Assembly (NCBI GenBank): GCA_036398215.1
Contig: DASWHK010000151.1
Span: forward strand, 1 to 22,219
Length of the DNA: 22,219 nt
DNA from: DASWHK01 sp036398215
Lineage (GTDB): Bacteria; Acidobacteriota; UBA890
Direction: 5' to 3'
Of this stretch, positions 12,703 to 21,306 are shown in pieces (the stretch's first letter is position 1; each line of letters begins with the position of its first letter). The notes under the pieces were generated by a model. That model was not told the DNA's origin and ran no database searches. It worked only from the letters and a program-made list of their open reading frames with translations. The translations under genes and the position numbers were made by a program.

Positions 12703-13278
12703 ATGGAACCATCGCGAACGCTGGAGCGGCCGGAGCACATCAAGGCGCTGGCGCATCCGCTGCGCCAGCAGATCCTCGAGCTGATGATCGAAGCTCCGAT
12801 CACCACGAAGCAGGTCGCCGACCGGCTGGGCGAGAAGCCCACCAAGCTCTATCACCACGTCGAGACCCTCGAGCAGGCCGGCCTGATCAAGCTGGTCAAG
12901 ACCAAGCGCAAGCGGGGAACCGTCGAGAAGTACTACGAGGCCGTCGCCGAGCGCTTCGTGATGAACCGCCAGGCGGTCGAGGTGCGCTCGCCCGCCGACA
13001 GCGAGCAGGGCAAGCTCGAGACCATCATCGCCAGCTCGCTGGACGAGACGCTGCAGGAGATCCGCGAGGCGATGACAAGCGGTCTCGTGCGCGCCGACGA
13101 GAACGCCGGCGAGTCGGTCTTCATCCGCTCGCATCTGCGAATGAACGCCCTGCAGATGTCGATTCTCGTCGAGCGGTTGCAGGAATGGATCCGCGACTGC
13201 CAGCGCGAGCACGACCTCGCCGGGGACATGGAGTACGGGTTGACGGTGGCGTTCTACCCGACGAAGATCCGACATTGA
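12703..13278 (+). CDS. ArsR-type winged-helix transcriptional regulator
   Basis: A 191-aa protein. Residues about 8-90 form a winged helix-turn-helix: HIKALAHPLRQQILELMIEA, then TTKQVADRLGEKPTKLYHHV as the recognition helix, and a wing at KTKRKRGTVEKYYE. The C-terminal half (about 95-190) is helical and may bind a ligand or dimerise. It belongs to the ArsR/HTH_20 group without the cysteine metal site of ArsR or SmtB, so the ligand is not evident. The frame is open from GTG 12616, but ATG 12703 is preferred because it lies directly before the conserved domain and follows an AGGA motif. The large exported Asp-box protein starts 26 nt downstream, so the two are probably co-transcribed and this protein may regulate the operon. 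Confidence 0.85.
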   Translation: MEPSRTLERPEHIKALAHPLRQQILELMIEAPITTKQVADRLGEKPTKLYHHVETLEQAGLIKLVKTKRKRGTVEKYYEAVAERFVMNRQAVEVRSPADSEQGKLETIIASSLDETLQEIREAMTSGLVRADENAGESVFIRSHLRMNALQMSILVERLQEWIRDCQREHDLAGDMEYGLTVAFYPTKIRH

Positions 13279-13304
13279 AGTCGAAGGTTCCCAGGAGGCA
13301 ACCC

Positions 13305-16300
13305 GTGAGAAAGCTCCAGCACTCCCTGTCGTATGCCCTGATCGCGGTCGCGATCGCCATGACCTCGATCGGGGCGCCGCCGGCGGCGAGCGCGCCGCTC
13401 GAAACGCCGATCCTGCCCAGCCGAACGGCCGCGGACGGATCGCTCTCCGGAATCACCGTCTCCGCGGTGCACGGCGGCCACGCGCACTACGCGCTGGCGG
13501 CGGCGCCGCAACAGAACGGCGACGTGCCCGTGGACCCGCTCTTCTTCTCGGGCATCTCGTACCGGCCCACCGGCTTCAACCGCGGCGGCCGCGCCACCGC
13601 GGTCGCCGGCATTCCCGGCGAGCCCTTCACCTACTTCGGCGGCTACACCGGCGGCGGCGTCTGGAAGACCACCGACGCCGGCATGTCGTGGGAGAACATC
13701 TCGGACGGCTACTTCAATGTCGGGTCGATCGGCGACATCAAGGTGGCGCCCTCGGACCCGAACGTGATCTGGGTGGGCACCGGCTCCGGCTGCCCGCGCG
13801 GCAACATATCGACCGGCGACGGCATCTACCGGTCGACCGATGGCGGCAAGACCTGGGCGCACGTCTGGAGCCCGGGCTTCGTGCAGGTCCCCGAGATGCA
13901 GGTCGATCCCGCCGACCCCGACCATCTGTATGCCGCGGTCCTCGGCGACATCTTCGGTCCCGGCGACGTCCGCGGCATCTACGAGACCAAGGACGGCGGC
14001 CGCAGCTGGGAGCGGGTCCTGTTCATCTCCGAGCAGACCGGCTTCAACGACATCGAGATGGACCCCTCCAACCCGCGCATCCTCTATGCCGGGGCCTGGA
14101 CCGTTTACCGCAAGCCCTGGACCATCCACAGCGGCAGCGAGGAGGGCGGCATCTGGCGGAGCAAGGACGCCGGCGCCACCTGGGAGAAGCTGGAAGCCGG
14201 CCTGCCCGGCGGCATGGTCGGCAAGATCGACGTCACGGTCTCGCCGCCCAACCCGGAGCGCGTATGGGCATTGATCGAGGCCCCCGGCGATCGCGGCGGC
14301 GTGTATCGCTCCGACAACGGCGGCGACTCCTGGACGCGGGTCAACGGCCAGCGAGTCCTGCTGCAGCGGGCCTGGTACTACATCCACATCTATGCCGATC
14401 CGGTCGACCCGGAGACGGTCTACGCGCTCAATGTCAGCGCCTACCGGTCGAGCGACGGCGGCCGCACCTTCGATTTCCAGCTGCGCCCGTCGCACGGCGA
14501 CAACCACGACCTCTGGATCAGCCCCGACAACCCGAAGCTGCTTGTCAACGGCAACGACGGCGGCGTGAACGTTTCCTTGAACGGAGGCGTCACGTTCTCC
14601 GAGCAGATGAACCAGCCGACCGCCGAGTTCTACCGGGTGACCACCGACAACGGCAATCCCTACCGGATCTACGGCGCCCAGCAGGACAACAGCACCGCGG
14701 CGGTGCAGGCGGCGTTCGGCGGCGGCTTCGGGGGCGGCGGCGGCTTCTACTCGGTCGGCGGCGGGGAGAGCGGCCACATCGCGGTCGACCCCCGCGACCC
14801 CAACGTGATCTGGGCCGGCAGCTACGGCGGCACGATCACCCGCATGGACCGCAACACCGGCGTCACCCGCAACGTCCGCTCGTACACCGACTCGCAGACC
14901 GGCCAGCAGGCGGCCGACATGAAGTACCGTTTCCAGTGGAACGCGCCGATCCGCATCTCGCCGCACGATCCCGACACCGTCTATCACACCTCGCAGTACG
15001 TGCACCGCACCCGCGACGCCGGCATCAACTGGGAGGTGATCAGCCCCGACCTGACCACCAACAACCCGGCCTGGCAGGGCTACTCCGGCGGCGAGGGGAT
15101 CACCCGCGACAACACCGGCACCGAGGTCTACACGACCGTGTTCGCCTTCGAGGAGTCGCCGCTGACCGCCGGCCTGCTGTGGGCCGGCAGCGACGACGGC
15201 CTCATCCACATCTCGCGGGACAACGGCGTCACCTGGGAGAACATCACGCCGGCCAGCATGCCTGAGGGCGGCACGGTCAACGCCATCGACATGTCGGCCC
15301 ACGATCCCGGCCGCGCCCACGTCGCCGTCTACAAGTACCGGGAGCAGGACTACCGCCCGTACATCTTCCAGACCAACGACTACGGGCAGAGCTGGCAGCT
15401 GCTCACCGACGGCAACGGCATCCCCGAGGACCATTACGTGCGCGTCGTGCGCGAGGACCCGCACCGCCGCGGCCTGCTGTTCGCCGGCACCGAGTTCGGC
15501 ATGTACGTGTCGTTCGACGACGGCGCGCGCTGGCAGTCGTTCCAGCTCAACCTGCCGATCACCCCGGTCACCGACATGACGATCAAGAACCACGACTTGA
15601 TCGTCGCTACACAGGGTCGCGCCTTCTGGGTGATCGACAACTACTCGCCGCTGTCGCAGCTCACCGAGGAGATGATGAGCGCGCCGGCGCACCTGTTCGC
15701 GCCGCTGCGCGCCTACCGCAGCGGCGGCTCCGGGCCGCAGATCGACTTCTTCATCGCCGAGGGGACCGGCGGCGAGGCGACGCTGGAGATCATCGATCCC
15801 AACGGCGGAGTGGTCAGCTCGCGCAGCGGTCGGGTGGCGGCCGGCGGCGGCGGTGGTCGCGGCGGCGCCGGCCGGGGTGGTCGGGGTGGTCGGGGCGGCC
15901 GGGGCGGCTTCGGCGGCGGTGGTGGCGGCGGCGGGTTGACCGCCCGGGTCGGCATGAACCGCACCTCCTGGAACGGCGACCTGCCGTCGATCTACTCGGT
16001 CCCTCAGGGCATCGTCCAGTGGGGCGGTGGCCGGGGCGGCGGCCCGGCGGCGGTGCCCGGCACCTACACGGTGCGGCTCACCGTCGGCGACTGGAGCCAG
16101 GAGCAGACGCTGCAGTACCTGCCCGACGCGCGGCTCGAGGCCACCCAGGCCGATTACGAGGAGCAGCTGCGCTTCGCCGGCGAGGTCGGCGCCGAGGCCA
16201 AGCGGCTGTACGACGAGCTCGCGCAGCTGCGCTCGGTCAAGGAGCAGGCCGAGAGCATCGGCGAGCGGCTGGCCGAGGCGGGCCACGGCAACGAGGCCTT

Positions 16301-16613
16301 GCAGGCGGCGCGCGCCATGAACAGCCGGCTGGAGGCGGTCGAGGGCGAGCTGACCCAGCTCGAGGGCGAGGCCGGCCAGGATGCCCTGAACTTCCCCGGC
16401 CGGCTCGACAACCAGCTCAACGCCCTCTATAGCAACGTCTCGGGAGGCAGCCCGCCGGTTCTCGGCGGCGCCTACGAGCGCTGGGAGGACCTCCAAGGGC
16501 AGTTGCAGCCGTTCGTCGACCGGATCCACGCGATCTATGCGTCCGACCTGGCGGCATTCAATCAGATGGTGAGCGAGCACGGGATGCGGGTGCTGATGCG
16601 CCGCGAGCAGTAA
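13305..16613 (+). CDS. Large exported Asp-box (BNR/VPS10-like) beta-propeller protein
   Basis: A 1102-aa protein. GTG 13305 is chosen because AGGAGG at 13292-13297 lies 7 nt upstream and a signal peptide follows (SYALIAVAIAMTSIG to about residue 30). The body contains about eleven Asp-box motifs of the S-x-D-x-G-x-T-W type, for example STDGGKTW, SKDAGATW, SDNGGDSW, TRDAGINW and TNDYGQSW. These define a sortilin/VPS10 or sialidase-like propeller fold. A Gly-rich loop lies near 466-489 and a longer Gly/Arg tract at about 845-880. The C-terminal part (about 960-1100) is helical with a coiled-coil appearance. No sialidase catalytic arginine triad is obvious. Databases often label such proteins glycosyl hydrolases, but a binding or secretion role is as likely. 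It is probably co-transcribed with the ArsR-type gene. Confidence 0.85.
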   Translation: MRKLQHSLSYALIAVAIAMTSIGAPPAASAPLETPILPSRTAADGSLSGITVSAVHGGHAHYALAAAPQQNGDVPVDPLFFSGISYRPTGFNRGGRATAVAGIPGEPFTYFGGYTGGGVWKTTDAGMSWENISDGYFNVGSIGDIKVAPSDPNVIWVGTGSGCPRGNISTGDGIYRSTDGGKTWAHVWSPGFVQVPEMQVDPADPDHLYAAVLGDIFGPGDVRGIYETKDGGRSWERVLFISEQTGFNDIEMDPSNPRILYAGAWTVYRKPWTIHSGSEEGGIWRSKDAGATWEKLEAGLPGGMVGKIDVTVSPPNPERVWALIEAPGDRGGVYRSDNGGDSWTRVNGQRVLLQRAWYYIHIYADPVDPETVYALNVSAYRSSDGGRTFDFQLRPSHGDNHDLWISPDNPKLLVNGNDGGVNVSLNGGVTFSEQMNQPTAEFYRVTTDNGNPYRIYGAQQDNSTAAVQAAFGGGFGGGGGFYSVGGGESGHIAVDPRDPNVIWAGSYGGTITRMDRNTGVTRNVRSYTDSQTGQQAADMKYRFQWNAPIRISPHDPDTVYHTSQYVHRTRDAGINWEVISPDLTTNNPAWQGYSGGEGITRDNTGTEVYTTVFAFEESPLTAGLLWAGSDDGLIHISRDNGVTWENITPASMPEGGTVNAIDMSAHDPGRAHVAVYKYREQDYRPYIFQTNDYGQSWQLLTDGNGIPEDHYVRVVREDPHRRGLLFAGTEFGMYVSFDDGARWQSFQLNLPITPVTDMTIKNHDLIVATQGRAFWVIDNYSPLSQLTEEMMSAPAHLFAPLRAYRSGGSGPQIDFFIAEGTGGEATLEIIDPNGGVVSSRSGRVAAGGGGGRGGAGRGGRGGRGGRGGFGGGGGGGGLTARVGMNRTSWNGDLPSIYSVPQGIVQWGGGRGGGPAAVPGTYTVRLTVGDWSQEQTLQYLPDARLEATQADYEEQLRFAGEVGAEAKRLYDELAQLRSVKEQAESIGERLAEAGHGNEALQAARAMNSRLEAVEGELTQLEGEAGQDALNFPGRLDNQLNALYSNVSGGSPPVLGGAYERWEDLQGQLQPFVDRIHAIYASDLAAFNQMVSEHGMRVLMRREQ

Positions 16614-16680
16614 CCCCACGGCAGCCCGCGGCGCGCCGACATGCGATCGACTTGACGCGCTAGCCGAAGCCCTGTGGCGT

Positions 16681-16686
16681 TATGAT
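16681..16686 (+). promoter_or_regulatory. Possible -10 element for the M50 protease gene
   Basis: TATGAT lies about 20 nt before the GTG start and would give a very short leader containing GGGAG at 16695-16699. TTGACG at 16652-16657 is too far upstream (23 nt) to be its normal -35 partner, so the promoter is weak or incomplete. Confidence 0.28.
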
Positions 16687-16706
16687 GGGCCTATGGGAGC
16701 CGCGCC

Positions 16707-17807
16707 GTGAAGTGGGCCTGGAGAGTCGGATCGATCGTCGGCATCCCGATCTACATCCACTCGACCTTCGTGCTGATCATCCTGTGGGTGGCGTGGGCCC
16801 ACGCCTCGCAGGGGGCCGGGCTGGCGGCGACGCTCTCCGGCATCGTCTTCATCCTGGCGCTGTTCGGCTGCGTCGTCCTCCACGAGCTCGGCCACGCGCT
16901 GACCGCGCGCCGCTACGGCATCGGCACCCGCGACATCACGCTGCTGCCGATCGGCGGCCTCGCCCGCCTCGAAAGGATGCCCGACGATCCGCGCCAGGAG
17001 TTCTGGGTGGCGCTGGCGGGCCCGGCGGTCAACGTCGTGATCGCCGCCGGCCTCTACGGCGTACTGGTCCTGCAGGGTCGGTCCGAGCCGGACTTCCAGC
17101 TCACCATCACCGGCGGCCCGTTCATCGAGCGGATCATGGTGGTCAACGTCATCCTGGTGGCCTTCAACATGCTGCCGGCGTTCCCGATGGACGGCGGCCG
17201 GGTGCTGCGCGCCATCCTGGCGATGCGCATGGAGTACTCGCGGGCCACCCAGGTCGCCGCCACCGTCGGGCAGGGGATGGCGCTGCTGTTCGCCCTGTTC
17301 GGGCTGCTCTACAACCCGTTCCTGGTTTTCATCGCCCTGTTCGTCTGGATCGGGGCGACCCAGGAGTCCGGGATGGTGCAGGTGCGCTCCGCGCTCAGCG
17401 GCATCCCGGTGGCGCGGGCGATGATCACCGAGTTCCACTCCATCGGCCCGGAAGAGCCGTTGCAGAACGCGGTGGCGTTGACGTTGAGCACCGCGCAGAG
17501 GGACTTTCCGGTGATCGAGCACGGCGAGGTCGTCGGCGTGCTGACGCAGCGGGAGCTGTTCCGGGCCCTCGCCGAGGACGGTCAACTGGCGGCGGTCTCC
17601 GAGGTCATGAACCGCGACTTCGAGACCGCCGACTCCTTCGAGATGCTCGAGCCCGTGCTCCAGCGCCTGCAGACGTGCGACTGCGCGATGATGCCGGTCG
17701 TGCGCGGCGGCCGCCTGGTCGGCATCATCACCGCCGACAACATCGGCGAGTTCCTGTCGATCCAGTCGGCGGTCGACGGCCGGGCCGGATCCGCTGCATC
17801 TCGATAA
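16707..17807 (+). CDS. M50 site-2-type intramembrane metalloprotease with two CBS domains
   Basis: A 366-aa protein starting at GTG 16707, with GGGAG 7 nt upstream. Membrane helices lie at about 18-32, 40-57, 100-122, 142-158 and 188-217. The zinc motif HExxH is H59-E60-L-G-H63, and the third ligand is D162 in NMLPAFPMDGGR, so the active site is complete. Two CBS domains follow at about 234-286 and 297-350 and may sense adenine nucleotides. Proteases of this family (S2P/Rip3-like) cut membrane helices of anti-sigma factors or other regulators after a first outer cut, or process small membrane peptides. Two candidate membrane anti-sigma proteins are encoded in this window, but no direct link is visible. 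The gene appears to be monocistronic. Confidence 0.92.
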   Translation: MKWAWRVGSIVGIPIYIHSTFVLIILWVAWAHASQGAGLAATLSGIVFILALFGCVVLHELGHALTARRYGIGTRDITLLPIGGLARLERMPDDPRQEFWVALAGPAVNVVIAAGLYGVLVLQGRSEPDFQLTITGGPFIERIMVVNVILVAFNMLPAFPMDGGRVLRAILAMRMEYSRATQVAATVGQGMALLFALFGLLYNPFLVFIALFVWIGATQESGMVQVRSALSGIPVARAMITEFHSIGPEEPLQNAVALTLSTAQRDFPVIEHGEVVGVLTQRELFRALAEDGQLAAVSEVMNRDFETADSFEMLEPVLQRLQTCDCAMMPVVRGGRLVGIITADNIGEFLSIQSAVDGRAGSAASR

Positions 17808-18046
17808 TCACGCGGCTCGCACCGCCTTGGAGACCCACGGGGATTCGACCCCGCACGGGGCGCTGTCTTTGCGGCGGGCTTGTTGACGCGGGGAGCACCA
17901 CGGGGCGTCCCGATGTCCCCGGCAGGTGCCCGCTAGCGAACAGTCAAGCACAGTAGAAGCCGCCGCTGCCATCGTACGCTCACGCGCCCCGCCGGCCGTG
18001 TCGAACGCCGGTTCGCGGCCTGGCTGATGGCGACTTCTCTTCTCCC
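17808..18046. other. Intergenic region with a tRNA-3'-end-like sequence
   Basis: No gene is supported. On the minus strand, 17853-17828 reads CGGGG-TCGAAT-CCCCG, then TGGGTCT and CCA. It looks like a T-arm, acceptor strand and CCA end of a tRNA or tmRNA. The loop is one T short of the usual TTCGAAT, and no matching 5' acceptor strand (AGACCCA) was found within about 230 nt upstream on that strand, so it is not a complete tRNA. It may be a remnant, an integration-site scar or chance. The rest holds nothing recognisable. Confidence 0.35.
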
Positions 18047-18076
18047 TTGACGGCCGGCTCCAGCCTCGCCTAGCAT
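18047..18076 (+). promoter_or_regulatory. Candidate promoter for the pilin-like gene
   Basis: TTGACG at 18047-18052 and TAGCAT at 18071-18076 are separated by 18 nt, matching the sigma-70 consensus at five and four of six positions. The leader would be about 50 nt and carries the ribosome-binding motif AGGGAGG just before ATG 18136. Confidence 0.5.
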
Positions 18077-18135
18077 TCGCCGCGGTCACCGCAAGGACGC
18101 GTCTGGCATCCATCTTCGCGCAAGGGAGGCACGTC

Positions 18136-18630
18136 ATGAAGGGAAGCGTTGCAGTCCGAGGCCGGTCTGGTTTCACCCTCATCGAGCTGCTGGTGGTGAT
18201 CGCGATCATCGCGATCCTGATCGGGTTGCTTCTCCCCGCTGTCCAGAAGGTACGGGAGGCGGCCGCCAGGATGGAGCAGAGTCCGCAGCTGTCGGAGCTC
18301 GCCCAGAAGGTCCGTGACTTCAGCGACGGCGCTTCGAGGGCCTCACGTAGCTACTTCTTCGACCTCGGGATGGACGCGGCCGGCTTGAAGCCGCCGGACG
18401 ATGGCCTCAGCCTGAATTTCAACTCCTTGATGTTTTTCTGCGACGCCGACAAGACCCTGATGGCCCTTCAGGACGAGATCCGCGGGCGCCTCGGCTCGCG
18501 GAACCTCCCGGCCGTGCAAAAAGTGTTGCTGAGCGACGCCCAGATCGCCATGGACGAATTCGAGGACGCGCACGACGCTCTGCAAAAGGTGCTTGTGGCC
18601 GTGGGGCTGTGCCTTCCAGTCCTCCGGTGA
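18136..18630 (+). CDS. Type IV pilin-like / pseudopilin protein with DUF1559-type N-terminus
   Basis: A 164-aa protein with a strong ribosome-binding site (AGGGAGG before ATG 18136). A short basic leader ends at G12, followed by F13-TLIEL with the conserved Glu at 17, and a hydrophobic helix to about 34. This is the prepilin-peptidase signal of class III/pseudopilins. The stretch from F13 to about 46, including LLLPAVQKVREAAARM, matches the N-terminus typical of DUF1559 proteins of Planctomycetota. The remainder (47-164) is different: a charged, helical domain without the usual cysteine or H-x9-DG elements. It probably sits in the inner membrane or a pseudopilus. No prepilin peptidase or secretion ATPase gene is nearby. 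The function of the helical domain is unknown. Confidence 0.78.
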   Translation: MKGSVAVRGRSGFTLIELLVVIAIIAILIGLLLPAVQKVREAAARMEQSPQLSELAQKVRDFSDGASRASRSYFFDLGMDAAGLKPPDDGLSLNFNSLMFFCDADKTLMALQDEIRGRLGSRNLPAVQKVLLSDAQIAMDEFEDAHDALQKVLVAVGLCLPVLR

Positions 18631-18776
18631 GCGCCGGGCGCCTTTCCCATCCTTGACTCGGCCACTTCCGGCGCGAGAGTGGGCCTCTGAACCGACGCCG
18701 GAGGCGTTCGGCACAGCGCCTTGGCGGCCGAGCAGGGGCCCGCCTCACCTCCGCTGGGCTTGCTAGCAGTCCGACA

Positions 18777-18821
18777 TGCCCCTCGTGGGGCACCCGAGTG
18801 GATGAAAACGGGGCATTTTCA
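18777..18821 (+). promoter_or_regulatory. Hairpin pair in the leader of the membrane aminopropyltransferase-like gene
   Basis: TGCCCC (18777-18782) pairs with GGGGCA (18787-18792) around a TCGT loop. TGAAAA (18803-18808) pairs with TTTTCA (18816-18821) around a loop that itself contains GGGGCA (18810-18815). The first arm can therefore pair with either GGGGCA copy, so alternative structures or a pseudoknot are possible. The pair ends 23 nt before ATG 18845. It could be a regulatory leader, the terminator of the pilin gene or a remnant of a mobile-element end. Confidence 0.35.
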
Positions 18822-18844
18822 GGACAGGCCTGGGCAACCCGTCG

Positions 18845-21235
18845 ATGTTCCTCCTCTACGCGATCACGCTCTTTCTGAGCGCCGGGCTGCTGTTCCTGGT
18901 GCAGCCCCTGTTCGCGAAGATGGTGCTCCCGTTGCTGGGCGGGACGCCCGCGGTGTGGACCACGTGCATGGTGTTCTTCCAAGGGGCGCTCGTGGCGGGC
19001 TACGCGTACGCCCATCTCTCGACGAGGCTCCTGGGCGTCAGAAGGCAGGCCTTGCTGCATGCGGCGGTGATGCTCGTGCCGCTGGTCGTGCTGCCCCTGG
19101 CGGTGCCGGAGGGATGGAGATCTCCGACGCAAGGGAACCCGATCGGCTGGATGCTGGGGCTTCTGGCCGCGGCGATCGGCTTGCCCTTTTTCGTGGTCGC
19201 CAGCACCACCCCGCTGCTGCAAAAGTGGTTCACCGCCACGGGCCATCCCGCCGCCCGCGATCCCTACCATCTGTACGCCGTGAGCAACTGCGGCAGCATG
19301 CTGGCGCTGCTCGCCTACCCGGTGGTGTTCGAACCGATGCTGCGGCTGGCGGAGCAGCGGTGGCTCTGGTCGGGGGGATATACGCTCTTGGCCGTGCTCA
19401 TCTGGGGGTGCGCGATCGCGCTGAGGAAGTCGCCCTCGACCGGCAGCGAGTCGCCCATCGAGCCGGGAGCCCGCAGCGAGGCGGGTCAGTCGGCGGTCCA
19501 TCGTCGCGAGCGAGCCGTCTCATGGGGACGCCGGCTGCGGTGGACGGCGCTGACCGCGGTGCCGTCGAGCCTGATGCTGGGGCTGACGACGTACATCACC
19601 ACCGACATCGCGGTGGTCCCGTTGCTGTGGGTGATTCCCCTGGCCCTCTATCTGATGACGTTCATCCTGGTGTTCGCCAGGCGGAAGGTGGTGTCCCACC
19701 GGTGGATGCTGCGGCTGCTGCCCATCGCCGCCGTGGTGATGCTGCTGGTGCTGCGGAGCCGCGCGACGGAGCCGGCGTGGCTGGTTCTCTGCCTACACCT
19801 GGCGGTGTTCTTCATCGCGGCGATGGGTTGCCACGGCCAGCTGGCACGCGACCGGCCGGACACCCGCCACCTCACCGAGTACTACATGCTCCTGAGTATC
19901 GGCGGCATGCTGGGCGGCGTGTTCAACGCCCTCGTGGCACCCGTGCTCTTCACCAGCATCGCAGAATACCCCGTCGCGCTGATCGCGGCCTGCATGCTCG
20001 TGCCTTCGTATCAGGCCTATTTCGAAGCGGATCCCGGCGCCGGCTCGAAGCGGATGGGTCCGCGGGTGCGCGCGTTCTTTGCGCCGTTGGTGCCGCGGCC
20101 GGTTGCCGATCACTGGGCCCGCATCGCCGACATCCTGTACCCGTTGCTGTTGGCGGTAGCGATGATCGCGGTCGTGTTGCGCACCAACGGGATGGTCTTT
20201 TCGGATTACCGGATGCGATTGATCTTGACGGCGGCGTTGCCGGCGGTGCTTTGCTTCACGCTCTCGGCGCGGCCGGTGCGGTTCGGGCTCGCCGTGGGCG
20301 CGGTCTTGTTCGCCGGCAATTTCGACATCACGACGCGGGGCAACGTGATGGAGGCGCACCGCAGCTTCTTCGGCGTGCATCGGATCACGCGCGACACGCG
20401 GGCCCTCAGCGACGCGCCGGCTGACCGCCTCGTCAACCGGCTGTTTCACGGCACGACGCTGCACGGCATGCAATTCGTCGATGAGTGGCAGAGACCCGAT
20501 CGGGCCGACCAGCCGCTGACCTACTACCACCGCAACGGGCCGATCGGGCAGGTCTTCAGGGCGTTCCGGCAGGATGATCCCGAGCGGCTGAGCCGCGTCG
20601 GCATCGTTGGCCTGGGGGCGGGGGGGTTGCTGGCGTACGGCCAGCCCGGCGATCGCTTCAGCGTCTTCGAGCTCGATGAAATGGTGGAGGCGATGGCAAC
20701 GAACGGCCGCTTCTTCACGTTCCATCGGAGCGCGCTACAGCGCAATGTGGACGTCGACATCAGGCTTGGCGATGCGCGGCTCGAGCTGGCTGGAATCGCT
20801 GATGGGACGTTCGACCTGCTGATCCTGGACGCCTTCAGCAGCGATTCGATCCCCGTACACCTGCTCACGAGAGAAGCACTGGAGATGTACGCAAGAAAGA
20901 TCGATGCGCGGGGGCTGCTGGCGTTCCATGTCTCGAACCGATACGTCCGCCTCGAACCGGTCATGGCGGCGCTTGCCGAGGCGCTTCACCTGGCATGCGC
21001 AGTGCAAAACGACAGCGTCTCGGCCGGCGCGAGGCTGCGGGAGCACTACTATTCGTCCCACTGGGTGGTGATGGCGAAGAGCCTGGAGGACTTGCGGCCT
21101 CTGGGGCTGGAGAGGCCCGGGTCAAAGTGGCGTCCGGCGGTGCGCGAGGCGGACTTTCCGGTGTGGACGGACGACTTCTCGAACATCCTCAGCGTCTTCG
21201 ACTGGGGCTTCCAAGGGCCGGATCGCGAACGCTGA
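18845..21235 (+). CDS. Multi-spanning membrane protein fused to a spermidine-synthase-like domain
   Basis: A 796-aa protein. The first about 510 residues hold many hydrophobic helices (for example 3-20, 75-90, 103-122, 175-193, 260-280 and 308-330), resembling the membrane half of fused spermidine-synthase-like proteins. The C-terminal domain (about 520-796) has a Rossmann nucleotide motif VGIVGLGAGG with G589, G591 and G593, an acidic strand end VFELDEM, LGDARLEL, and D662 in LILDAFSSDSIPVHLL, the region that holds the catalytic Asp of aminopropyltransferases. WTDDFSNIL near the C-terminus is also family-typical. It may transfer an aminopropyl group from decarboxylated S-adenosylmethionine, or have another SAM-dependent role at the membrane; true spermidine synthesis is unproven. 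The start is ATG 18845, without a strong ribosome-binding site. Confidence 0.83.
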   Translation: MFLLYAITLFLSAGLLFLVQPLFAKMVLPLLGGTPAVWTTCMVFFQGALVAGYAYAHLSTRLLGVRRQALLHAAVMLVPLVVLPLAVPEGWRSPTQGNPIGWMLGLLAAAIGLPFFVVASTTPLLQKWFTATGHPAARDPYHLYAVSNCGSMLALLAYPVVFEPMLRLAEQRWLWSGGYTLLAVLIWGCAIALRKSPSTGSESPIEPGARSEAGQSAVHRRERAVSWGRRLRWTALTAVPSSLMLGLTTYITTDIAVVPLLWVIPLALYLMTFILVFARRKVVSHRWMLRLLPIAAVVMLLVLRSRATEPAWLVLCLHLAVFFIAAMGCHGQLARDRPDTRHLTEYYMLLSIGGMLGGVFNALVAPVLFTSIAEYPVALIAACMLVPSYQAYFEADPGAGSKRMGPRVRAFFAPLVPRPVADHWARIADILYPLLLAVAMIAVVLRTNGMVFSDYRMRLILTAALPAVLCFTLSARPVRFGLAVGAVLFAGNFDITTRGNVMEAHRSFFGVHRITRDTRALSDAPADRLVNRLFHGTTLHGMQFVDEWQRPDRADQPLTYYHRNGPIGQVFRAFRQDDPERLSRVGIVGLGAGGLLAYGQPGDRFSVFELDEMVEAMATNGRFFTFHRSALQRNVDVDIRLGDARLELAGIADGTFDLLILDAFSSDSIPVHLLTREALEMYARKIDARGLLAFHVSNRYVRLEPVMAALAEALHLACAVQNDSVSAGARLREHYYSSHWVVMAKSLEDLRPLGLERPGSKWRPAVREADFPVWTDDFSNILSVFDWGFQGPDRER

Positions 21236-21306
21236 GTCGGCGGCGGGCGGCGAGCCGCGCCCAAGACGGCGGCGAACGCGGCGGCGCAGCGTCGGCAGGG
21301 TCCGCA

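Noticed and set aside
12564..13304. Upstream extension of the Asp-box protein to 1349 aa
   Set aside because: The extension runs over the ArsR-type gene in another frame. GTG 13305 has AGGAGG at good spacing and is followed by a signal peptide.
13254..16619. 1121-aa open frame on the minus strand over the Asp-box gene
   Set aside because: It is antisense to a gene with a signal peptide, ribosome-binding site and many Asp boxes. Its translation is Val/Ala/Arg/Asp-biased, as expected for a high-GC shadow frame, and shows no family motif.
16652..16686. TTGACG and TATGAT as a full promoter for the M50 protease gene
   Set aside because: The spacing is 23 nt, too long for a sigma-70 promoter. Only the -10-like box is kept, as a low-confidence feature.
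17828..18135. Complete tmRNA (ssrA) on the minus strand
   Set aside because: Only a 3'-end-like segment is present. No 5' acceptor half, no tag reading frame ending in an Ala-Leu-Ala-Ala-like sequence and no matching pseudoknots were found.
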